A stretch of DNA of 64,000 nucleotides from Lachnospiraceae bacterium (GCA_017935565.1 JAGBHK010000016.1:62001-126000); one strand, 5' to 3'; counted from the stretch's first letter, positions 22,656 through 32,752 are shown. Numbers and translations are program-made. The notes: generated by a model not told the origin, from the letters alone.

Positions 22656-24965
22656 TTATTTTACTAATGCAATATCAATAACTTCCTGCATCTTATCCAC
22701 AAAGATTATTTCCAAATCTTCCTTAATTTCAGAATCCACTTCCGCAACATCGCTTACGTTCTGCTTAGGCACAAAAACCGTCTTCGCTCCTGCCATTTTT
22801 GCCGCAAGAAGTTTTTCTCTAACGCCACCTATTGGTAAAACTCTTCCTCTTAGAGTAATTTCACCAGTCATTGCAACATCGCCTCTTACAGGTTTCTCTA
22901 TAACAGCTGACAATACCGCCAACGCCATTGTAATTCCTGCAGATGGACCATCTTTAGGTGTAGCACCTTCAGGTACATGTATATGGATGTCATGCTTTTC
23001 AAAATAATCTTCTTCTATATTATATTTGCTAGCAATAGAACGAACATAAGTTATAGCAGCAGACGCTGATTCTTTCATTACATCTCCAAGTTTTCCAGTT
23101 AATTCCACTTTTCCCTTACCATTAAGAATAGCGACTTCTATGTCAAGTGTTGTTCCTCCAACACTGGTCCATGCCAAACCACGAACCAATCCAATTTCAT
23201 CCTTTTTGCGTAGTTTCTCCTTATGCAGAGGCTTACCCAAAAACTCTTCTAAATCGGTATCTTTCACTTTTACCGAATCAATCTTTTCTTCAAGAATCAT
23301 TCTTACAGTTTTTCTACAAATCTTGCCAATTTTCTGCTCAAGTTTTCTAACTCCAGCTTCTCTTGTATAATTTGCAATAATTGATTCCAACGCTTTCTTA
23401 CTTATAGAAAGCTGACTCTTCTTTAACCCATTTTCTTTTCTCTGTTTTGCAACAAGATAATCTTTCGCAATATGATACTTTTCAATAGCGGTGTATGAAG
23501 ATACATCAATTATTTCCATTCTATCAAGAAGTGGTTTCGGAATCGTACTTGCGTCATTTGCTGTTGCGATGAAAAATACCTTTGATAAATCAATTGGAAG
23601 TTCAATATAATTATCTCTAAATGCACTATTCTGCTCGCTATCTAAAACTTCAAGCATCGCACTTGCAGGGTCACCTTTTTGACTATTACCTAATTTATCA
23701 ATCTCATCAAGCAACATCAACGGATTACTTACCTTAACCTGTTTTAATGCTGTCGCAATTCTACCTGGCATAGCACCTACATAAGTCTTTCTATGTCCTC
23801 TTATTTCAGACTCATCTTTTACACCGCCCAAGCAGATTCTCACATATTTCTTACCAAGACTTTCTGCCACAGATTTAGCAATAGAAGTCTTTCCTGTTCC
23901 CGGTGGTCCAACAAGACACATAATAGTTCCCTTTCCGCCACCTTTAGTCATCATTTTCACAGCAAGAAACTCGATAATTCTCTCCTTAACTTTCTCCATA
24001 CCATAATGGTCTCTGTCTAAAATTTCCTGTGCTTTAACAATATCTTCCGTATCAACACTTACATTATCCCATGGCAATGCAAGCAATGTTTCAATATAAC
24101 TTCTAACAACATTGTATTCCGAAGTACTACCAGATATAGACTGCATATGTGAAATTTCTTTTTCTATTTTTTCTTTAATTTCAGCCTTTGCATTAAGTTT
24201 AGACAATTCCTCACGCATTCTATCGGCTTCTGAAGCACCAGTTTCACCAAGTTCTTCTCTAATAGTCTTAATCTGCTCTCTTAATACATAATCCCTTTGA
24301 TTCTTATCAAGTTTTTCCTTAACCTTTGACATTATCTCATTCTTAACTTTTGCAATGTCAATTTCCTGATAATAAATCTTTGAAACAATCTGGAATTCTT
24401 CAATAATACTATTTGCATTAATAATATTCTGGATATCTTTTTTATTTGTAGGAATATAAATCGCCGCTTGATGTAATTGGGCATCAAGATGTGGAATCTT
24501 AAGCAATTCCTTTGATGCGCCCTCTTTAAACTTCTCATTTACAAGAGCATACTCACCTATCAACTGTTTCATAACACGCATAGCTGCAATATATTCAGGT
24601 TTAGATATCTCATAACTAAACTCAGCAATTTCAACATCAGCCGAAATAAATGGAGACTTCTGCGCAAAATCCAAGAAATTAACTCTTACACCTTCTGCCA
24701 CCAAAACTCTTCTACTTCCGTTTGGCAACTTGGCGATTTGTTTTATACTAACAAGCAATCCACGTTTTTCAATGCATGTTTCATCCAATTCCGTAGCACT
24801 TGAATTTTTCTCTGTTAACAACACTAACTTTTGACCTGAATTCATGGCTGTATCCAATGCTAACATAGATTTCTTTTCCATTACATCAAAATGTACCATA
24901 ACACCAGGTAATATAGTTGTCTCTTTTAAAATAATAATTGGAATATTATTTAATACTTCACTCAT
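22656..24965 (-). CDS. lon: ATP-dependent protease Lon
   Basis: The 769-residue protein has the LonA layout: N-terminal substrate domain (PIIILKETTILPGVMVHFDV), coiled-coil region, AAA+ module with Walker A GPPGTGKTSIAKS (about 352-364) and Walker B LMLLDEIDKL, and a C-terminal protease domain with the Ser-Lys dyad, S675 in KDGPSAG and K718 in GGVREKLLAAK. It degrades misfolded and regulatory proteins in the cytoplasm. The hairpin at 25001-25023 separates it from clpX. Confidence 0.97.
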   Translation of the reverse strand: MSEVLNNIPIIILKETTILPGVMVHFDVMEKKSMLALDTAMNSGQKLVLLTEKNSSATELDETCIEKRGLLVSIKQIAKLPNGSRRVLVAEGVRVNFLDFAQKSPFISADVEIAEFSYEISKPEYIAAMRVMKQLIGEYALVNEKFKEGASKELLKIPHLDAQLHQAAIYIPTNKKDIQNIINANSIIEEFQIVSKIYYQEIDIAKVKNEIMSKVKEKLDKNQRDYVLREQIKTIREELGETGASEADRMREELSKLNAKAEIKEKIEKEISHMQSISGSTSEYNVVRSYIETLLALPWDNVSVDTEDIVKAQEILDRDHYGMEKVKERIIEFLAVKMMTKGGGKGTIMCLVGPPGTGKTSIAKSVAESLGKKYVRICLGGVKDESEIRGHRKTYVGAMPGRIATALKQVKVSNPLMLLDEIDKLGNSQKGDPASAMLEVLDSEQNSAFRDNYIELPIDLSKVFFIATANDASTIPKPLLDRMEIIDVSSYTAIEKYHIAKDYLVAKQRKENGLKKSQLSISKKALESIIANYTREAGVRKLEQKIGKICRKTVRMILEEKIDSVKVKDTDLEEFLGKPLHKEKLRKKDEIGLVRGLAWTSVGGTTLDIEVAILNGKGKVELTGKLGDVMKESASAAITYVRSIASKYNIEEDYFEKHDIHIHVPEGATPKDGPSAGITMALAVLSAVIEKPVRGDVAMTGEITLRGRVLPIGGVREKLLAAKMAGAKTVFVPKQNVSDVAEVDSEIKEDLEIIFVDKMQEVIDIALVK

Positions 24966-25000
24966 TATCCAATTTCCACCTTTAACCTTAATTATACATT

Positions 25001-25023
25001 AAGCGCTGCAATTAGCAGCGCTT
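25001..25023 (-). terminator. Hairpin between clpX and lon
   Basis: AAGCGCTGC (25001-25009) pairs perfectly with GCAGCGCTT (25015-25023). On the minus strand it is followed by AATGTATAATT, a poor T run, so it may attenuate or protect transcripts instead of fully terminating. The TATAAT just after it could be a -10 for lon. Confidence 0.55.
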
Positions 25024-25044
25024 AACTCATATGCCTTTTAGCAT

Positions 25045-26319
25045 CTACTTCTTACTTGTCTTTTTCTTACTTTCCTTGTACACAAGTTCAGGCTCAGCAC
25101 CATTTTCCACAGTTTCCTTAGTAATAATACATTTCTCAATAGTATCATCTGATGGAACCTCATACATAATATCCATCATAGATTCTTCCATGATAGCTCT
25201 AAGTCCTCTGGCACCAGTCTTACGCTTAAATGATTTTTCAGCGATAGTTTCAATAGCCTCATCTGTGAATTCAAGTTCAACTTCATCGATACCAAGAAGC
25301 GCCTGATACTGCTTAACCAACGCATTCTTTGGCTCTTTCAATATCTTAATCATATCTTCCTTTGTAAGCTTATCAAGTGTAACTGTAACAGGCACACGAC
25401 CGATAAACTCTGGAATAAGACCAAACTTTACTAAATCCTGTGGCATAACCTGACGAAGAATAGCATTTTCATCCTTCTCACTCTTGCCAATAATTTCTGC
25501 ACCAAAACCAATAGATTTCTTATCAGTTCTGTTCTCGATAATCTTTTCAAGACCATCAAACGCACCACCACAAATAAATAAAATATTCTTTGTGTCAATA
25601 GGAATAAGTTCCTGCTGTGGATGCTTTCTTCCACCCTGTGGTGGAACTGAAGCAACAGTACCTTCTAATATCTTAAGTAATGCCTGCTGCACACCTTCAC
25701 CTGAAACATCCCTTGTGATAGAAACATTTTCAGACTTCTTTGTGATTTTATCAATCTCATCAATATAAATGATTCCGTATTCAGCTCTCTCTACATCATT
25801 ATCTGCTGCCTGAATTACTTTAAGAAGAATATTTTCAACATCTTCACCTACGTAACCAGCTTCAGTAAGTGTTGTAGCATCCGCTATTGCAAATGGAACA
25901 TTTAAAATCTTAGCCAATGTCTGTGCAAGATATGTTTTACCAGAACCAGTTGGTCCAAGCATCAAAATATTGCTCTTTTGAATATCCACATCAAGATTTT
26001 TTCCAGATGTAACTCTCTTATAATGATTATAAACTGCAACCGACAAAACCTTTTTAGCCTGATCCTGACCAATTACATATTCATCAAGAAACGCCTTGAT
26101 TTCCTTTGGCTTCAAAAGATTAATATTTAAATCGCCGCCTTTTTCATCATAATCATCATATTCAAATTCTTCTTCGATTATTTCAGAACAAATCTCAATA
26201 CACTCATCACAGATAAATGTATTATTAGGGCCTGCAATTATCTTTCTAACTTCCTCTTTCGCCTTACCACAGAATGAGCATTTAATTTTTCCTTTTTCCT
26301 CATCCATTCTACCTGACAT
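25045..26319 (-). CDS. clpX: ATP-dependent Clp protease ATP-binding subunit ClpX
   Basis: The 424-residue protein starts with the ClpX zinc-binding domain ([17 protein letters not shown]...CDECIEIC), followed by an AAA+ domain with Walker [19 protein letters not shown], Walker [11 protein letters not shown], and sensor region; the IGF-type loop that docks on ClpP appears as KSIGFGAEI. It unfolds tagged proteins and feeds them to ClpP. A Lys-rich tail [10 protein letters not shown] ends the protein. clpP lies 16 bp upstream. Confidence 0.97.
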   Translation of the reverse strand: MSGRMDEEKGKIKCSFCGKAKEEVRKIIAGPNNTFICDECIEICSEIIEEEFEYDDYDEKGGDLNINLLKPKEIKAFLDEYVIGQDQAKKVLSVAVYNHYKRVTSGKNLDVDIQKSNILMLGPTGSGKTYLAQTLAKILNVPFAIADATTLTEAGYVGEDVENILLKVIQAADNDVERAEYGIIYIDEIDKITKKSENVSITRDVSGEGVQQALLKILEGTVASVPPQGGRKHPQQELIPIDTKNILFICGGAFDGLEKIIENRTDKKSIGFGAEIIGKSEKDENAILRQVMPQDLVKFGLIPEFIGRVPVTVTLDKLTKEDMIKILKEPKNALVKQYQALLGIDEVELEFTDEAIETIAEKSFKRKTGARGLRAIMEESMMDIMYEVPSDDTIEKCIITKETVENGAEPELVYKESKKKTSKK

Positions 26320-26335
26320 ATTCTATAACTCCAAT

Positions 26336-26932
26336 CTATTCTGATAAAGACTTTCTATCCTTAATAACCATATCAATAAGGCCATACTCTTTAGCTTCCT
26401 CAGCTGACATATAGTTATCTCTGTCTGTATCTTTCTCGATAACTTCATATGGCTGACCTGTATGCTCTGCAAGCATTTCATTTAATTTCTTCTTAGTCTT
26501 TAAAATATGCTCTGCAGCAATCTGAATCTCTGTAGCCTGACCTCTTGCTCCACCAAGTGGCTGGTGAATCATAATTTCAGCATTTGGCAATGCATATCTC
26601 TTACCCTTTGCACCACCTGACAAAAGGAACGCACCCATACTAGCTGCCATACCAATACAAATTGTAGATACATCACACTTAATGTACTGCATTGTATCGT
26701 AGATAGCTAAACCTGCTGATACTGAACCACCTGGACTATTAATATATAACTGAATATCCTTTTCAGGATCCTCTGATTCCAAAAATAAGAGCTGTGCTAC
26801 TACAAGACTTGCTGTAGTTTCATTAACTTCTTCCCCTAAGAAAATGATTCTATCCTTCAAAAGTCTAGAATAGATATCATATGATCTTTCTCCTTTACTT
26901 GTCTGTTCAACGACATATGGTACTAAACTCAT
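26336..26932 (-). CDS. clpP: ATP-dependent Clp protease proteolytic subunit
   Basis: Start ATG 26932 ([20 protein letters not shown]) is chosen since GGAGG precedes it; a longer frame from 26947 would use the site itself as codons. The 198-residue protein has the catalytic triad S98 (GMAASMGA), H123 (MIHQPLGG) and D172 (DTDRDNYM). It forms the tetradecameric chamber that works with ClpX encoded next. Confidence 0.97.
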   Translation of the reverse strand: MSLVPYVVEQTSKGERSYDIYSRLLKDRIIFLGEEVNETTASLVVAQLLFLESEDPEKDIQLYINSPGGSVSAGLAIYDTMQYIKCDVSTICIGMAASMGAFLLSGGAKGKRYALPNAEIMIHQPLGGARGQATEIQIAAEHILKTKKKLNEMLAEHTGQPYEVIEKDTDRDNYMSAEEAKEYGLIDMVIKDRKSLSE

Positions 26933-26971
26933 TATTACAACCTCCATCTAACAAAATAATCACTCATAAAC

Positions 26972-27004
26972 GATTAACACCAGTATAAAATACCAGTGTT
27001 AATC
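26972..27004 (-). terminator. Hairpin between tig and clpP
   Basis: GATTAACAC (26972-26980) pairs with GTGTTAATC (26996-27004), with an inner GTAT/ATAC stem. Only a short T run follows, so partial termination or processing between tig and clpPX is the likely role. Confidence 0.55.
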
Positions 27005-27027
27005 ATTAATTTCTCTTATGTTAATTA

Positions 27028-28299
27028 TTATTTAACGATAAATTCAGCTGCCTTTGAAACTGCGATATCAGACTTCATAGCTTCCTTCTCTTTATCACTA
27101 ATTAATTCTTTTAACTTATCAACTTCCATCTGGTACATGCCAGCCATCTTTTCGATTTCAGCATCTACATCAGCATCTGTAACTACGATGTTTTCAGCCT
27201 TTGCAATAGCTTCAAGAACCAATCTAGACTGAATTCTCTTAACTGCCTGTGGCTGCATCTGTTCCATTAACTTATCAGGTGTCATACCTGTAAACTGGAA
27301 GTACTGTTCTACTGAAAGACCCTGTGACTGAATTCTTCTTGCGAAATCATCTGCCATCTGTCTAACCTGTAAATCAATCATAGGCTGTGGAATATCCATC
27401 TTTGCTTCTGCAATGATAGCATCGATAACCTTTTCTTCGTATTCAGCCTTAGCAGCTTCTTCTTTTCTAGAAGCGATGTTTTTCTTAACATCTTCCTTGT
27501 ATTCGTCAAGAGTATCGAAATCAGATACATCCTGTGCAAAATCATCATCAAGTTCAGGAAGTTCTTTAACTTTGATTTCCTTAACTGTAACCTTGAACAT
27601 TGCTGGCTTACCCTTTAATTCTTCTGCATGATATTCTTCAGGGAATGTAACATTAACTTCTACTTCTTCGCCAATGTTCTTGCCAATTAACTGTTCTTCA
27701 AATGTATCAATGAATGAATGAGAACCAATTGTAAGTGGGTAATCTGTTCCCTTACCACCTTCAAATGGAACACCATCAACAAAACCTTCAAAATCAATAA
27801 CTGTCATATCGCCATCACAAACAGCTCTGTCTTCAACAGGGATTGTTCTTGCCTGCTGTTCTCTAGCTCTGTCAAGTTCAGCGTTTAATTCTTCATCTGT
27901 AACTTCAACTGCTTCTTTAGCAATATCAAAACCTGTATACTTACCTAATTCAACTTCTGGCTTAACTGCTACTTCTGCTGTAAAGATGAATGACTTACCT
28001 TTTTCAATCTGAACAACATCGATCTTTGGCTGAGAAACGATTTCTAACTCACAGTTTTCAAGTTCTGCTTCATATGCAACTGGAATAATTTCATTAGCTG
28101 CATCTTCGTAGAATACGCCAACACCATACATCTTTTCGATCATCTGGCGAGGTACTTTACCCTTTCTAAAACCAGGAACGCTCATTTTACCTTTGTTCTT
28201 CTGGTATGCCTTATCTATAGCTTTATCGAACTCTTCTGCTGAAACTTCGATTGTAAGCTTTGCCATATTTTTTTCTAATTTTTCTACCTGTAAACTCAT
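27028..28299 (-). CDS. tig: Trigger factor
   Basis: The 423-residue protein has the ribosome-binding domain with the signature region VPGFRKGKVPRQMIEKMYG, the central FKBP-type PPIase domain (VCDGDMTVIDFEGFVDGVPFEGGKGTDYPLTIGSHSFIDTFEEQ read in part), and the helical C-terminal chaperone domain. It binds nascent chains at the exit tunnel. It is the first gene of the protease cluster and has a good promoter at 28373-28401. Confidence 0.96.
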   Translation of the reverse strand: MSLQVEKLEKNMAKLTIEVSAEEFDKAIDKAYQKNKGKMSVPGFRKGKVPRQMIEKMYGVGVFYEDAANEIIPVAYEAELENCELEIVSQPKIDVVQIEKGKSFIFTAEVAVKPEVELGKYTGFDIAKEAVEVTDEELNAELDRAREQQARTIPVEDRAVCDGDMTVIDFEGFVDGVPFEGGKGTDYPLTIGSHSFIDTFEEQLIGKNIGEEVEVNVTFPEEYHAEELKGKPAMFKVTVKEIKVKELPELDDDFAQDVSDFDTLDEYKEDVKKNIASRKEEAAKAEYEEKVIDAIIAEAKMDIPQPMIDLQVRQMADDFARRIQSQGLSVEQYFQFTGMTPDKLMEQMQPQAVKRIQSRLVLEAIAKAENIVVTDADVDAEIEKMAGMYQMEVDKLKELISDKEKEAMKSDIAVSKAAEFIVK

Positions 28300-28372
28300 T
28301 TTAAATAAATCCTCCTAATAAAAATGCGCCTTAAAATGTTTGTCTGTAGCGAAACAGAACATAACGCAATAC

Positions 28373-28401
28373 ATTATAACATAGAAAGAAAATTTTGTCA
28401 T
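28373..28401 (-). promoter_or_regulatory. Promoter of tig
   Basis: Minus strand ATGACA (28396-28401) and TATAAT (28373-28378), spacer 17 bp, about 75 bp before the tig start. An imperfect inverted repeat TGTCTGTAGCGAAACAGAACA follows in the leader. Confidence 0.65.
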
Positions 28402-28439
28402 TAATTTTTTTAATTTTGATAAACGAACGGATTTCCTCA

Positions 28440-29087
28440 TCATCCTATCTCCTTCATCTTCTCCACCATTTCATCTGTCACTCTTCCATCAGCGGCATAT
28501 TTACCGACGCTATATATTTCGCCAAGTTCAAATCCGCTATTCTTCAAATACTTTCTATCAAGCATTCTCTCATTCACTTCAAAAGCGGTATCAGACTCTT
28601 TAAAATAAAAGCCCTTTTTAATAGCCTTAGTGACTGATTTGTAATACAAGAACTGCACCTTCTCGCTATTATTCATATCCTTATACTTCTTGTATTCAGC
28701 TTTTCTCTTCTTTCTCTTCCTATCAACTGAGTACACCGTATCCTCATAGCCACTTATCTTTTTTAAGCGACTTTCACGATTGCCAGTAGCCATATTGAAG
28801 AGAATATCAAAAACCCTTGAAACAAATCCAATGGTTAGATTATACAAAACGCTCGCAACTTTTTTAACCGCACTAATAACTTGATTTCCGTAATCATTAA
28901 TATAGATAGTTATAATTGCAGCAAAAAGGAATATAAGGGTCAACCAATAATATATTCTTTTATGCGGATGCCCTTCTTCCAAGTCAACGTAAATGAAAAA
29001 CGATACGAAACCTGCTACCAGTTCTATCCCAATCAATATCCAGGCGAGGATTTTTTTTATTTTTTTCCAATCATCTTTATTCATCAC
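28440..29087 (-). CDS. Membrane protein of the MoxR/DUF58 cluster, DUF4129-like C-terminus
   Basis: The 215-residue protein has two transmembrane helices (about 12-34 and 43-63), a basic middle part rich in Lys/Arg, and a C-terminal helical region KVQFLYYKSVTKAIKKGFYFKESDTAFEVNERM...YSVGKYAADGRVTDEMVEKM. The tail resembles the DUF4129 domain often found behind DUF58 and transglutaminase-like proteins, in which Y/F-x-R-hydrophobic helices are conserved; this is a weak, by-eye match. It overlaps the DUF58 gene by one base and is the last gene of the cluster. Confidence 0.7.
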   Translation of the reverse strand: MMNKDDWKKIKKILAWILIGIELVAGFVSFFIYVDLEEGHPHKRIYYWLTLIFLFAAIITIYINDYGNQVISAVKKVASVLYNLTIGFVSRVFDILFNMATGNRESRLKKISGYEDTVYSVDRKRKKRKAEYKKYKDMNNSEKVQFLYYKSVTKAIKKGFYFKESDTAFEVNERMLDRKYLKNSGFELGEIYSVGKYAADGRVTDEMVEKMKEIG

Positions 29088-30175
29088 TACACCTCATCAA
29101 TCCTTATTACTGTAACAACATTTCCCATATTTTCCAATTGCACAAGACGTCTGTCAATCGCCTCATCAACTTTAAGAGTGAAGAAGAAAATCTCTGCATT
29201 TGTAAGGTTTTCAGAGATATCCTTGTCCATAGAAGGAAGTATAGAATCTCCTTCGATTGGTCTTGCGCAAGCCAATATATTCAAAATATCAATATACGCT
29301 CCATTACCTGAACTTATAGGATATTTTGCGCTTCTTCCACCATAAGCCATACGTGAATTACATGCAAAACCAAAATCAAAGCCACATCTTGCACATTCAC
29401 CTATAAGGTAGGACACATACGATAATGCATTTTCCATATGTACTTCAAACATTTCCATTGGAATATAAGTATCGTCAGGCACTTGAAAGTTCAAGTAAAC
29501 CATAACTCTTCGTCCAAGAACATAATCATTTACATTGACCATCATCTTGCCAGCTTTTGCGGTGGCCTTATGATTAATCTTTGACATTGCATCACCGTAA
29601 CCGTATTCCCTAATACCATTTACCGAAAATGCATCCTCCACAATAGGATACTTCGAATAATTACTGTACTGCAAATACATATTAAGACTTTCCTGCTGCT
29701 CTATAGGAGTTTCCTTTGGATAAACATTAAATTCATGCTTACTATTAATGAAAACATCCTTGTCGCCATACCCTATTCTAGCACTTTCTAAAACATAATG
29801 ACCTCTTTTCATGCAAACAGCCTTATGTCGTCTCACAATTCTCGTTCTAGGCTTGAGTGAGAAAATACTGACAAAGTGTTGAATCTTGTCATCACCTTTG
29901 CAACCTGACAGTTTAATTCCCGACGAAATGTGCGACTCCACCGCAATATCTTTGAACGCAAGAAAGAAACCGTTCGTCATCTCCTCGACAAAATAAACGG
30001 TTTCGCCTTCAAAAGCACCCTCTTTTGTAAAATATCTTTTATATTCTAATTGCGAAAATCCCCACTCCATAAATCTTCTGTACGCAAACAGCAGCACCGT
30101 AATAAATAAAAAACCTAAACCGGCAATAATTATGGCAATGATGACTATCTCCAAATATTGATCAAATTCTTTCAT
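29087..30175 (-). CDS. DUF58 domain membrane protein
   Basis: The 362-residue protein has an N-terminal transmembrane segment (about 9-31), a beta-rich region, and the DUF58 signature region VNGIREYGYGDAMSKINHKATAKAG, which corresponds to the usual R-x-Y-x-x-G-D-x-x-R-x-I-x-W-x-x-x-A/S-A; several positions are changed (Met-Ser in place of Arg, His for Trp). It follows a MoxR ATPase by 18 bp, the standard pairing. MoxR/DUF58 systems are thought to help mature membrane or surface proteins, with a vWA-like fold in DUF58. Role here is not defined. Confidence 0.82.
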   Translation of the reverse strand: MKEFDQYLEIVIIAIIIAGLGFLFITVLLFAYRRFMEWGFSQLEYKRYFTKEGAFEGETVYFVEEMTNGFFLAFKDIAVESHISSGIKLSGCKGDDKIQHFVSIFSLKPRTRIVRRHKAVCMKRGHYVLESARIGYGDKDVFINSKHEFNVYPKETPIEQQESLNMYLQYSNYSKYPIVEDAFSVNGIREYGYGDAMSKINHKATAKAGKMMVNVNDYVLGRRVMVYLNFQVPDDTYIPMEMFEVHMENALSYVSYLIGECARCGFDFGFACNSRMAYGGRSAKYPISSGNGAYIDILNILACARPIEGDSILPSMDKDISENLTNAEIFFFTLKVDEAIDRRLVQLENMGNVVTVIRIDEV

Positions 30176-30193
30176 CGCTACAACCTCTTACAT

Positions 30194-31144
30194 TTAAATA
30201 GGCTCAGTAGGCACCTCTACCTCATCCAAAATACTAAGAATTACTTCTTTTTCCCCATTTTTTCTAATTCTTTGACTATTCTTAAGCAACATTCTGTGAG
30301 ATAAAACCTCTGGTGCACAAGCCTTAATATCATCAGGAATAACATAATCTCTTCCCGACATAAGAGCCACACTCTTTGCCGCCTTAACAAGCGCAATTCC
30401 ACCTCTTTGGCTTATGCCAAGAATAACATCTTCATGATTTCTAGTTCTCTCAACAATATTTGCAACATATTCGTACAAACATTCATCAACCTTTACATTT
30501 TTAACCATTTTAGCAATTTCTTTAATTTCATCAATGGTCATAACTGGCTTAATATCATCAAGAACTTCACTTTCAGTATGTACCTTTAAAATCTTTGTCA
30601 TATCTTCATGACTAGGATATTCCATATACAATTTCATTAAAAATCTATCAAGCTGTGCTTCAGGCAACTTAAATACGCCCTGACTATCCACTGGATTTTC
30701 AGTAGCCACAACCATAAACACATCATCTAATTTATATGTACTGCCATCAACTGTAATCTGACGCTCTTCCATACATTCAAGCAAACCCGACTGAGTCTTA
30801 GGATTCGCTCTATTAATCTCGTCTGCAATGAGAATATTTGTAAACGCAGGACCTTTAATAAATCTAAATTCATTTGTCTTCATATCAAAGTAATTAATAC
30901 CTGTAATATCTGAAGGCAAAAGGTCAGGAGTCATCTGAATTCTCTTAAAATCCCCATCAACACTCTTAGCCAATGTCTTTGCAAGCATAGTCTTACCGCT
31001 TCCTGGAACATCTTCAAGCAAGATATGTCCACCCGCAAACATTGCCGCAATCATAAGTCTAATGGTATCATCCTTTCCAATGATTACTTTCTTAATGTTT
31101 TCACTCAATTTCTCTACTTTTTCTTTAACTTCTATTAATTGCAT
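30194..31144 (-). CDS. MoxR-family AAA+ ATPase
   Basis: The 316-residue protein carries Walker A EDVPGSGKTMLAKTLAKS, Walker B ILIADEINRANPKTQSGLLECMEERQ, sensor region VVATENPVDSQGVFKLPEAQLDRF, all typical of the MoxR subfamily. It is a chaperone-type ATPase acting with the downstream DUF58 protein. Its start overlaps the end of the upstream lipoprotein gene by 10 bp, tying that gene to the system. Confidence 0.93.
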   Translation of the reverse strand: MQLIEVKEKVEKLSENIKKVIIGKDDTIRLMIAAMFAGGHILLEDVPGSGKTMLAKTLAKSVDGDFKRIQMTPDLLPSDITGINYFDMKTNEFRFIKGPAFTNILIADEINRANPKTQSGLLECMEERQITVDGSTYKLDDVFMVVATENPVDSQGVFKLPEAQLDRFLMKLYMEYPSHEDMTKILKVHTESEVLDDIKPVMTIDEIKEIAKMVKNVKVDECLYEYVANIVERTRNHEDVILGISQRGGIALVKAAKSVALMSGRDYVIPDDIKACAPEVLSHRMLLKNSQRIRKNGEKEVILSILDEVEVPTEPI

Positions 31145-32106
31145 TTTTCCTCCACCGTTTCTAGGGTCCTTTCTTCCCCTGTATTATATGTTATTATTAA
31201 TTTTGAAACTTTATATTTCACACCATTCTTTGTCTTATAAGACACATCCGTTCTTGTAGACACAATGTATCTGGCTGTTGTAGTTTTTATCGAAACAGTA
31301 CTACCAGACAACAATTCAATATAAGAATATCCAATATTTACCTCTTTTGTTGTTGAATTTTGAGAAGAAGTAATTATTTCTCTTCTAGTTGTTTCAGTTT
31401 CACTACTATTTCCACCAGAAGGCTTTGTTGTAGTTTGTGGCTTTGTTGTTGCCTGTGGTTTCGTTGTCGCCTGTGGTTTCGTTGTTGCCTGTGGCTTCGT
31501 TGTTGCCTGTGGTTTTGTTGTTGCCTGTGGCTTTGTTGTTGCCTGTGGCTTTGTTGTTGCCTGTGGCTTTGTTGTAGTTTGTGGTTTCGTTGTTGCCTGT
31601 GGCTTTGTTGAGCCCTCTTCTTTTGGAGTAGATGTCTTTTCCGAAGACACATCAGTTCCACTATCAACAGATGGCTTTGTTTCGCTATCCGCCACAACAT
31701 CCGATGAACTTGGCACAATACTTTCAGACGCAGAAACCTCTTCATCCAATATAGTTACTGTTATCTCATAAACCGTTGATTTTCCGTCATATTCAAATGT
31801 ATACTTGGCTTTATAATCGCCTGGTTCATAAATATCAACCGCCGATTCATCCACCCAGATTTTCAAATCTTCGAAATCTTCTTCATTCTCAATAACAACC
31901 CCTGAAAGATAATCGATTTCAGCACCTTTTTTAGCCTTAATACTTGTAATAAAAATTTCAGGCTCGTCTCCGCTTAAATCAACATTACCTTCAGCCACCG
32001 CTTCTTCATCATTATATTCAATTTCAGCTTCATCTTTCTTGCACGCGCATCCGTATAATCCGAATACCATCACACAAAGAAGTACATTCAATATAATTTT
32101 TTTCAT
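31135..32106 (-). CDS. Lipoprotein with Ig-like domain and TTKPQA repeats
   Basis: The 323-residue protein has a lipoprotein signal (MKKIILNVLLCVMVFGLYGC, lipobox LYGC), an acidic linker, a bacterial Ig-like module at about 48-125 (EPEIFITSIKAKKG...YDGKSTVYEITVTILDEE), then a Ser/Thr/Pro-rich stretch with about ten hexapeptides TTKPQA or TTKPQT (about 165-227), and a C-terminal domain of about 85 residues with TTRREIITSSQNSTTKEVNIGY. The repeat is a likely wall-spanning stalk. It overlaps the MoxR gene and the DJ-1 gene, so it is part of that transcript. It may be the substrate or partner of the MoxR system; this is inference. Confidence 0.8.
   Translation of the reverse strand: MKKIILNVLLCVMVFGLYGCACKKDEAEIEYNDEEAVAEGNVDLSGDEPEIFITSIKAKKGAEIDYLSGVVIENEEDFEDLKIWVDESAVDIYEPGDYKAKYTFEYDGKSTVYEITVTILDEEVSASESIVPSSSDVVADSETKPSVDSGTDVSSEKTSTPKEEGSTKPQATTKPQTTTKPQATTKPQATTKPQATTKPQATTKPQATTKPQATTKPQATTKPQTTTKPSGGNSSETETTRREIITSSQNSTTKEVNIGYSYIELLSGSTVSIKTTTARYIVSTRTDVSYKTKNGVKYKVSKLIITYNTGEERTLETVEEKCN
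31429..31612 (-). repeat. 18-bp coding repeats (TTKPQA)
   Basis: About ten copies of an 18-bp unit reading GGCTTTGTTGTTGCCTGT-like on the plus strand encode the hexapeptide stalk of the lipoprotein gene. Copy number is likely variable by slippage. Frames on the other strand and phase are artefacts. Confidence 0.85.
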
Positions 32107-32654
32107 TATAAGTAAATTATTCCTTTCCCTATAGACTTTGCAGTTTCTTCATCACACAACAATGAAATCAACTCTAAACCTAAATCTATACTAGTACCCA
32201 TACCTCTACTTGTTGTGATAACTCCATCTGTCACAACACTATCAGTAACGTATGTTGCACCAATCAATTTTTCTTCAAATCCAGGATAACTTGTCGCCTT
32301 CTTGCCCTTTAAAAGCCCCAACTGTCCAAACACGCTCGGTGCCGCACAAACAGCTGCAAGTCTCTTTCCTTCATTATTTTTCTTAACAAGCAACTGACAC
32401 AATTTCTCGCATGCCAATAAATTCGTTGTACCAGGCATACCTCCCGGCAAGAAGAACAAATCACCATCATCATAATTGTTATCGTCAAATTTGCTATCCA
32501 TATTAATTCCAATATTATGAGAACCAACAACAGTCGCCTCACCTGTAACCGATACCATATTAACTTCAACGCCTGCTCTTCTCAATAAATCAACAACAGT
32601 CAATGCTTCCACTTCCTCATAACCTGTTGCAAAAAATGCATAAACCTTTTTCAT
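32106..32654 (-). CDS. DJ-1/PfpI family protein
   Basis: The 182-residue protein shows the DJ-1 fold markers: E14 in GYEEVEALTV, the nucleophile elbow AAVCAAPSVFG with C103, and LPGGMPGT. Most like the YajL/ThiJ subgroup, which has been linked to glyoxal or thiol stress protection, though activity remains debated. It shares one base with the next gene start. It is the first gene of a unit continuing into the lipoprotein, MoxR and DUF58 genes, an association that may be incidental. Confidence 0.92.
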   Translation of the reverse strand: MKKVYAFFATGYEEVEALTVVDLLRRAGVEVNMVSVTGEATVVGSHNIGINMDSKFDDNNYDDGDLFFLPGGMPGTTNLLACEKLCQLLVKKNNEGKRLAAVCAAPSVFGQLGLLKGKKATSYPGFEEKLIGATYVTDSVVTDGVITTSRGMGTSIDLGLELISLLCDEETAKSIGKGIIYL

Positions 32655-32723
32655 ACCATACCTCCAAATTCGTTACACATAATTGATAAAATTATACCAT
32701 ATTTTTTTTGATTTGTATATAAA

Positions 32724-32752
32724 TTGATTATAATGCAACAATATGCTAGAAT
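32724..32752 (+). promoter_or_regulatory. Promoter of the CYTH gene
   Basis: TTGATT (32724-32729) and TAGAAT (32747-32752) with a 17-bp spacer; transcription would start about 24 bp before the start codon at 32781. Confidence 0.6.

Noticed and set aside
31360-31745. Cys/Leu/Trp-rich and Gln/His-rich frames over the TTKPQA repeats
   Set aside because: Shadows of an 18-bp coding repeat in the lipoprotein gene; no ribosome sites.
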